Positions 59,031 to 64,000 of a stretch of DNA of 64,000 nt are shown here, one piece after another. Made by a program: the position numbers and the translations under genes. Below the pieces are notes generated by a model. That model did not search any database. It saw only the letters and a list, made by a program, of their open reading frames with translations, and was not told where the DNA came from. Source of the DNA: Streptomyces xinghaiensis S187 (lineage in GTDB: Bacteria > Actinomycetota > Actinomycetes > Streptomycetales > Streptomycetaceae); assembly GCF_000220705.2 (NCBI RefSeq), contig NZ_CP023202.1, positions 1,674,001 to 1,738,000 on the forward strand, given 5' to 3'. Each line of letters begins with the position of its first letter. Positions within the stretch are counted from its first letter, which is position 1.

Positions 59031-59798
59031 GTGACGATGACCGAGGCAGCCACGCCGCGTACACCGGGAACGCCCTGCTGGGTGAGCCTGATGGCGCACA
59101 ACCTGGCGGCGACCCAGGACTTCTACGGCGCCCTGTTCGGCTGGAGCTTCGTGCCCGCGCCGCGGCAGCTCGGGCCGTATGTCCGCGCCCAGCTGGGCGG
59201 ACGCGAGGTCGCCGGGGTGGGCGAGCTGTCGGGCGGGCGCGAGCTGCCGGTCGCCTGGACCACCTATCTGGCCACCGACGACGCGGACGCGACGGCCGAG
59301 CTGATCCGCGCCTGCGGCGGTACGGTCGCCGTCGGCCCGCTGGACGCGGGGGACGCGGGGCGGCTGGCGATCGCCTCGGACCCGTTCGGCGCGGTCTTCG
59401 GGATCTGGCAGGGGCTGGCCCTGGCCGGAGCCCAGGCTTCCGGTGAGCCGGGCACCCAGACCTGGAACGATCTCCAGCAGCAGGACTTGGCGGCCGCGAA
59501 GTTCTACGAGGCCGTCTTCGGCTACGACAGCGCGGCGAACGGCCCCGAGGAGATCACGCTCTCCCTGGCCGGCCGGCCCGTGGCCGCCGTGCGGGAGCTG
59601 GGCGAGGAGCCGGTCCGGGGGCACGGGCCGCGCTGGATGACGTACTTCGAGTCGGCCGATCCGGACGCCGACGCGCGCCGGGTGGCGGGTCTGGGCGGCC
59701 GCCTGCTGGCGCCGCCGCACGACCAGCCGTTCGGGCGGGTGGCCACGGTCGCCGACCCCGAGGGCGCGGTCTTCAATCTGCTGCGGACGGCCCGCTGA
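59031..59798 (+). CDS. VOC family protein, two glyoxalase-like domains (255 aa)
   Basis: Two repeated VOC modules: PCWVSLMAHNLAATQDFYGA, LFGWSFV ... IASDPFGAVFGIWQG, then TWNDLQQQDLAAAKFYEAVF, GYDSAA ... VATVADPEGAVFNLLR. This pattern is the CFP32/glyoxalase-like hydroxylase subgroup; enzymatic role uncertain. Starts at GTG 59031 or ATG 59037, with GAGGAG upstream. Its last 26 nt overlap the 3' end of the thymidine kinase gene tail to tail. Confidence 0.9.
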   Translation: MTMTEAATPRTPGTPCWVSLMAHNLAATQDFYGALFGWSFVPAPRQLGPYVRAQLGGREVAGVGELSGGRELPVAWTTYLATDDADATAELIRACGGTVAVGPLDAGDAGRLAIASDPFGAVFGIWQGLALAGAQASGEPGTQTWNDLQQQDLAAAKFYEAVFGYDSAANGPEEITLSLAGRPVAAVRELGEEPVRGHGPRWMTYFESADPDADARRVAGLGGRLLAPPHDQPFGRVATVADPEGAVFNLLRTAR

Positions 59799-60459
59799 CG
59801 ACGGGCCCCTCTCCGCGGTCGACCGGGAGGACGTCCGGGGAGAGCGCGGCGGCGCGGGCCGCGGCCGACGTCATCCGGCGCCGGTGGTGGCGGCGGCACA
59901 GCACCTCGTAGCCGGTCTCGTCCCCGGACAGGCCGACGTCCCCGACGACCACCTGCTCGCCCTCCACGACCATCCGGCCGCCGGACGTGCGGGCGTTGTG
60001 GGTGGCCCGCGCGCCGCACCAGCAGAGCGCCTCGACCTGCAGGGTCTCGATGCGGTCGGCGAGTTCGACCAGCCGCTGCGAGCCGGGGAAGAGCTTGGAG
60101 CGGAAGTCGGTCGTGATGCCGAAGGCGAAGACGTCGACGCCCAGATCGTCGACGACCCGGGCGAGTTGGTCGATCTGCGCGGGCGCGAGGAACTGCGCCT
60201 CGTCGGCGATCACGTAGTCGGCGCGGCCGCCCGCGGAGAGGTGGCCGACGAGATGGGCGTAGAGGTCGAGGTCCGCGGCCGCCTCGATGGCCTCGGTGAC
60301 GAGGCCCAGCCGGGAGGAGAGCTTGCCCTCCCCGGCCCGGTCGTCCCGGGTGAAGATCAGGCCCTGGAGGCCGCGCGCCGACCGGTTGTGCTCGATCTGC
60401 AGGGCGAGAGTCGACTTACCGCAGTCCATCGTGCCGCTGAAGAAGACCAGTTCGGGCAT
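59773..60459 (-). CDS. tdk: Thymidine kinase (228 aa)
   Basis: Type-II thymidine kinase: phosphorylates thymidine to dTMP in the salvage pathway. P-loop GTMDCGKST (residues 9-17), YVIADEAQFL (Walker B and catalytic Glu), lasso region CWCGARATHNAR plus YEVLCRRHH giving the four zinc ligands. The C-terminal ~25 residues are a variable extension. ATG 60459. Shares a 26-bp overlap with the VOC gene's 3' end. Separate promoter from the phosphodiesterase gene upstream (88 nt). Confidence 0.95.
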   Translation of the reverse strand: MPELVFFSGTMDCGKSTLALQIEHNRSARGLQGLIFTRDDRAGEGKLSSRLGLVTEAIEAAADLDLYAHLVGHLSAGGRADYVIADEAQFLAPAQIDQLARVVDDLGVDVFAFGITTDFRSKLFPGSQRLVELADRIETLQVEALCWCGARATHNARTSGGRMVVEGEQVVVGDVGLSGDETGYEVLCRRHHRRRMTSAAARAAALSPDVLPVDRGEGPVVSGPSAAD

Positions 60460-60547
60460 CGGGGGTGGAGGGCCTTTCGGTTCGGGGTCGCGGCCGGTCG
60501 CGCCGGGGCCCGCGCGGACCGGGCACAACCGGTCGGCGCGCGGTCGG

Positions 60548-61744
60548 TCAGGAGCGTACTTCGAGCAGCGGGACGAGCTGTTCGGCGGCCGTCATCGAAC
60601 CGTGCAGCCCCACCATCGAGGACTCGTTGGGCTCGGTGCGGGACGCGGTGATCGCCACGTCGGCGCAGGCCGCGGCGACGACATCGCCGATACGGCCGTA
60701 CACGCGCTCCTCCACGGGGCCGAACCAGCCCGCCTCGACGGCCTCGTCGCGGCTCGCGACCCACATCCGGTCGCCGAGCACCTCGCGCCACACGGCGGCG
60801 ACGTCACCGGCGGCGCCGGGGACGGCGTAGACGTGCCGGGCGCGGGCCTCGCCGCCGAGGATCGCGACGCCGGCGCGCAGCTCCCAGTCCTCGTCGAAGT
60901 CGATCCGGGACTCCTCGTCGAACGGGATGTCGACCATCCCGTGGTCGGCGGTGATGTAGAGCGCCGAGCGGGGCGGCAGTTGCTCGGCGAGGCGCTGCGC
61001 GAGCCGGTCCACGTAGGCGAGTTCGGCGAGCCATTCGCCGGAGCCGGTGCCGTGGCGGTGCCCCTTGCCGTCCACCTCGCTGTAGTACGTGTAGACGAGC
61101 GAGCGGCCCGCGGCGCCGAGTTCCGCCGCGGCGAGGTCCATCCGCTCCTCGCCGGTGGCCCGGCCGTGGAAGGTGCCGCCGCTGAGCGCCACCCGGGTCA
61201 GCGGGGTGGTCTCGAAACCGGGCGCGGAGACCTGGCAGGTGTGGATGCCGGCCGCGTCCGCGCGCTGGAAGACCGTCGGGTACGGCTGCCAGACGTGCGG
61301 GTCGGTCCAGGGCCGCCAGCGGAGCTGGTTCATCAGCACGCCGCTCGCCGGGTCCAGGACGGTGTAGCCGGCCAGGCCGTGCGCGCCGGGCGGCAGGCCG
61401 GTGCCGACGGAGGCGAGGGAGGTGGCCGTGGTGGAGGGGAAGCCCGCGGTGAGGGGCCCGCCGGTGCCGCCGTTGGAGCCGGCCAGCAGGGAGGTCAGGA
61501 ACGGGGCCTCGCCGGGGTGGGCCCTCAGCAGCTCCCAGCCGAGGCCGTCCACGAGGAAGACGCAGTTCCGGTCGGCCGGTTCCAGTCCGAGTCCGGGGCT
61601 CAGGCCGGGAACCCCCTGGCCGGCGGCGAGGGTCGGCAGCAGCTCGGCGAGCGATCCGGTCCCGTAGGCCGGTGCGGGGGCGGAGCGCGGATCGAGCGGG
61701 GCGGGGTCCTGCCAGGCGGAGCCGGCGGTGGCGGGCTGGGCCAT
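60548..61744 (-). CDS. Alkaline phosphatase-superfamily phosphodiesterase/nucleotide pyrophosphatase (398 aa)
   Basis: The superfamily core is visible: metal Asp in NCVFLVDGLGWELL, nucleophile Thr in TAGFPSTTATSLASVGTGLP, and the remaining metal ligands in YYSEVDGKGHRHG and ALYITADHGMVDIP. Fits the type-I phosphodiesterase/nucleotide pyrophosphatase (NPP-like) group. No signal peptide, so cytoplasmic. The ATG at 61744 overlaps the DUF5998 stop (ATGA), so they are co-transcribed. Physiological substrate unknown. Confidence 0.91.
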   Translation of the reverse strand: MAQPATAGSAWQDPAPLDPRSAPAPAYGTGSLAELLPTLAAGQGVPGLSPGLGLEPADRNCVFLVDGLGWELLRAHPGEAPFLTSLLAGSNGGTGGPLTAGFPSTTATSLASVGTGLPPGAHGLAGYTVLDPASGVLMNQLRWRPWTDPHVWQPYPTVFQRADAAGIHTCQVSAPGFETTPLTRVALSGGTFHGRATGEERMDLAAAELGAAGRSLVYTYYSEVDGKGHRHGTGSGEWLAELAYVDRLAQRLAEQLPPRSALYITADHGMVDIPFDEESRIDFDEDWELRAGVAILGGEARARHVYAVPGAAGDVAAVWREVLGDRMWVASRDEAVEAGWFGPVEERVYGRIGDVVAAACADVAITASRTEPNESSMVGLHGSMTAAEQLVPLLEVRS

Positions 61745-62337
61745 CAGCGGGCGGCGGTGGAGGCCACGGTGGCCTCGGAGAGCGACTGCGCGAAGGCGAG
61801 CGTCTGGCGGACGGAGTCGGGTCCGTCACCGGCCTCGCTGACCCGCAGGCTGAGGTCGTCGGCGGTGGAGTTGCCGGTGTAGCCGTGGTCGGCCTCGCAG
61901 CCCGGGTCGCCGCAGGCGGCGGGCTCCAGGTCGATGCGGTTGACCGCGCCCCAGCCGATGGTCAGGACGACCTCGCGGGGCAGCGTGCCCGGGGTGTACG
62001 ACTCGGGGTTGGCCACGACCCGGCTGAGCACCACGGAGGAGATCCGCTCCAGCCGCACCGACTCCGTGGAGGTGGTCGCGTACGGGGAGGGGGAGGTGCC
62101 GTCGGCGGCCTGCTCGTCGGTGTGGCTGACGATGAACCGGGTGCGGGTCAGCACGAGCACGGTGACATGGCGGCGGACCTCGTTGGAATCGAAGGTGGTC
62201 TCCTGGTGGACCAGGTACGAGGTGACCGGTTCGCCGCCCACGGCGGCCTCCACCGCCTCGGCCACCAGGGCCGGGTAGTAACCGCTGCGCTCGATCGCCG
62301 AGCGCAGCCCTTGGGTCGTCGTGCCGGTCTTCGCCAT
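61744..62337 (-). CDS. DUF5998 family protein (197 aa)
   Basis: Conserved actinobacterial protein of unknown function: GLRSAIERSGYYPALVAEAV, EAAVGGEPVTSYLVHQETTF, LVLTRTRFIVSHTDEQAADG, PREVVLTIGWGAVNRIDLEP, and a CGDPGCEADHG metal-like motif. ATG 62337. Upstream partner of the phosphodiesterase gene (4-nt overlap). Cytoplasmic. Confidence 0.92.
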   Translation of the reverse strand: MAKTGTTTQGLRSAIERSGYYPALVAEAVEAAVGGEPVTSYLVHQETTFDSNEVRRHVTVLVLTRTRFIVSHTDEQAADGTSPSPYATTSTESVRLERISSVVLSRVVANPESYTPGTLPREVVLTIGWGAVNRIDLEPAACGDPGCEADHGYTGNSTADDLSLRVSEAGDGPDSVRQTLAFAQSLSEATVASTAAR

Positions 62338-62420
62338 GGCCCCATCCTACGGGGCGGCGGCACCGCCCGAGGAACGGCGGCACCGCCCGGCGGCCGGCCC
62401 CCGGCCGCCCGCGGGACGGC

Positions 62421-64000
62421 TCAGTAGACGGGCAGCCGGCGCGGGCCCATGTCGGAACCGGTGGGCGGGGCCGCGAGCCGTACGGAGGCGCCGAGCACGC
62501 TCAGCCCGTGGGCGGCGACGACGACCGGTTCCAGCTCCACCGCGACCACCTCGGGGTGGTCGTCGACCAGCCGGGAGAGCCGGAGCAGCAGTTCCTCCAG
62601 GGCCGCGGTGTCCACCGGGTCCGCTCCGCGCCAGCCGAAGAGGAGCGGCGCGGCCCGGATGGACCGGATCAGCTCGGCGGCGTCCCGGTCGGTGGCGGGC
62701 AGCAGGCGGTGCGCGATGTCGCCGAGCAGTTCGGAGGGCGCGCCGGAGAGGCCGAAGGACAGCACGGCGCCGGCCGCGGGGTCGATCGCCGCCCGGACGA
62801 CGGTGTCGACGCCGCGGGGCACCATGGCCTGCACCACGGGGCGCAGTTCCTCCGGCTTGCCCAGGAAGTCGGTGAACTCCCGGTAGGCGCGGCGCAGGGC
62901 CTCCTCGGTGGTGAGGTCGAGCCGGACGCCGCCCAGGTCGGCGCGGTGGCGCAGGTGCGGGGCGGTGGTCTTCAGCGCGACCGGGTAGCCGAGGGTGGCC
63001 GCGGCCCGGGCGGCGGTGTCCGCGTCGGGCGCGGGCAGCGCGGGCCGGACGGTGATGCCGTACCGGGCGAGCAGGGAGGCGGCGCGGTCGGCGGGGAGCG
63101 GGAAGCTGCGGGCGTCCCGGTCGCCGGCGGCGGCGAGCAGGTCGTCGATCTCGGTGCCCGCCCCGGCCTCGTCGATGTCCTCGTACTCGGGGACCCGGCC
63201 CGGCTCGGCGGCCGTCCGGCGCCAGGCGGCGTAGCGCACGGCCTCGGCGAGCGCCCTTACGGCCCGTTCGGCCGCGGGGTAGGCGGGGACGCCCGAACCG
63301 CGCGGGGTGCCGTCGTCCTCCGTGTCCGCGTCCGCGGCGGCGGACGCCCCGGTGGCCGCCGCCGGGTCCTCCCCGGAAGCGCCGAGGGCGGCCGCGAGCC
63401 CGTCCATCTCCAGGTGGGCCACGACGACCGGCTTGCCGGCGCCGCCCGCCCGGACGGCGTCGCGCAGGGCGGCGGCCAGCTCCGGGCCCTCGTCGGGCGA
63501 GGGGCCGTCGCCCTCGCCGACCCAGGGGATGGCCGTGACGACGACCGCGTCGCAGGCGTCGTCGGCGAGCGCCGCGGCGAGCGCCGTGCGGAAGTCGTCG
63601 GGGGTGGCCTGGGTGGTGAGGTCGAGCGGGGTGAGCGGGCGGAGCCGTTCGGTGAGGCAGGCGTCGTAGGCGAGCAGGCCGAGGGATTCGGAGTTGCCGA
63701 GGATGGCCACCCGCGGTCCGTCCGGCAGGGGCTGGCCGGCCAGCAGCAGGCCGGTGTCGACGAGTTCGGTGACGGTGTCGACGCGGATCACCCCCGCCTG
63801 CCGGAAGAGCGCCGAGACGGTGGCGTCGGGGATGCGGGCGCTGGGCACGGCGTGCCCGGTGGGGGCGGCGCCGCTGTGCCGGGCGCCCTTGACCACGACG
63901 ACGGGTTTCGCGGCGGCCGTGCGGCGGGCGAGGCGGGTGAACTTCCGCGGGTTGCCGATGGATTCCAGGTACATCAGGACGACGTCGGTGGCCGGGTCGT
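62421..64000 (-). CDS. Acyl-CoA synthetase (NDP-forming)-type protein, partial; probably GNAT fusion
   Basis: Runs off the right edge; only the C-terminal ~526 residues are visible. It contains the succinyl-CoA-ligase-like flavodoxin domain (MYLESIGNPRKFTRLARRTA, VVVVKGARHSG, VAILGNSESLGLLAYDACL) and the ATP-grasp domain near the end (YGITVRPALPAPDADTAARA, YPVALKTTAPHLRHRADLGG, VQAMVPRGVDTVVRAAIDP, GAPSELLGDIAHRLLPATDR, LELEPV-type ending VAVELEPVVV). In Streptomyces this locus usually encodes a GNAT acetyltransferase fused to this module (Pat-type protein lysine acetyltransferase); the GNAT part would lie beyond the edge, so the fusion is inference. Confidence 0.85.
   Translation of the reverse strand, partial: DPATDVVLMYLESIGNPRKFTRLARRTAAAKPVVVVKGARHSGAAPTGHAVPSARIPDATVSALFRQAGVIRVDTVTELVDTGLLLAGQPLPDGPRVAILGNSESLGLLAYDACLTERLRPLTPLDLTTQATPDDFRTALAAALADDACDAVVVTAIPWVGEGDGPSPDEGPELAAALRDAVRAGGAGKPVVVAHLEMDGLAAALGASGEDPAAATGASAAADADTEDDGTPRGSGVPAYPAAERAVRALAEAVRYAAWRRTAAEPGRVPEYEDIDEAGAGTEIDDLLAAAGDRDARSFPLPADRAASLLARYGITVRPALPAPDADTAARAAATLGYPVALKTTAPHLRHRADLGGVRLDLTTEEALRRAYREFTDFLGKPEELRPVVQAMVPRGVDTVVRAAIDPAAGAVLSFGLSGAPSELLGDIAHRLLPATDRDAAELIRSIRAAPLLFGWRGADPVDTAALEELLLRLSRLVDDHPEVVAVELEPVVVAAHGLSVLGASVRLAAPPTGSDMGPRRLPVY

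Noticed and set aside
1..64000. tRNA, rRNA, CRISPR arrays, intact IS elements or integrase genes
   Set aside because: None could be recognised by reading. A dedicated scan (tRNAscan, CRISPR finder, ISfinder search) would be decisive for small or diverged ones.

Overview
The window is high-GC actinobacterial DNA, almost certainly from a Streptomyces chromosome. Evidence: very GC-rich third codon positions, many GTG starts and 4-nt stop/start overlaps, and families typical of or confined to actinomycetes (SepH, DUF3710, DUF4193, DUF3093, DUF3159, DUF5998, DUF397, DUF6879, Pgl/BREX-2, CutRS).

1-13.9 kb is an accessory, decaying region. It holds two DUF6879 modules, an ABC-transporter operon (2.2-4.8 kb) preceded by a small cysteine-containing secreted protein whose signal peptide looks frameshifted, a lone secreted protein with a palindromic operator, a MarR regulator, an AttH/CrtC-like secreted protein, and an XRE-TPR regulator divergent from a four-gene run of small conserved proteins. 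Broken copies of two of its own genes (the EcsC-family gene at 9.1 kb and the TPR regulator at 10.6 kb) are scattered through it, one copy internally inverted.

13.9-24 kb is a defence segment: pglW (NERD plus two kinase domains) and pglX (adenine methyltransferase) overlap as an operon, with a small Cys-rich protein upstream and XRE/DUF397 regulator genes on either side. No pglY, pglZ or other BREX-2 gene is visible in the window.

24-33.2 kb is accessory metabolism: two Atu4866-domain genes, an SDR, two MmyB-type regulators, a remnant of an HD-LuxR gene, then a plant-polysaccharide set of three secreted enzymes on one strand: GH62 arabinofuranosidase with CBM13, Tat-exported GH11 xylanase, and an AA10 lytic polysaccharide monooxygenase whose promoter carries a perfect CebR box.

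33.2-34.8 kb holds a VapBC-type toxin-antitoxin pair, between the 3' end of an RNA methyltransferase gene and a degenerate second copy of that 3' end, as expected for the footprint of an integrated element.

34.8-64 kb is conserved Streptomyces core: RNA methyltransferase, a KimA-type potassium transporter divergent from two TrkA/RCK proteins, DUF3159, an OB-fold protein, KdpDE, DUF3710, dUTPase, thioesterase, DUF4193, CutRS, inositol-phosphatase-like protein, ferrochelatase, MFS exporter, FAD-linked lactone oxidase, SepH, sulfurtransferase, VOC protein, thymidine kinase, a phosphodiesterase, DUF5998 and a truncated GNAT/acyl-CoA-synthetase-type protein. Several gene ends carry long perfect hairpins. 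No tRNA, rRNA, CRISPR array or intact insertion sequence was recognised.
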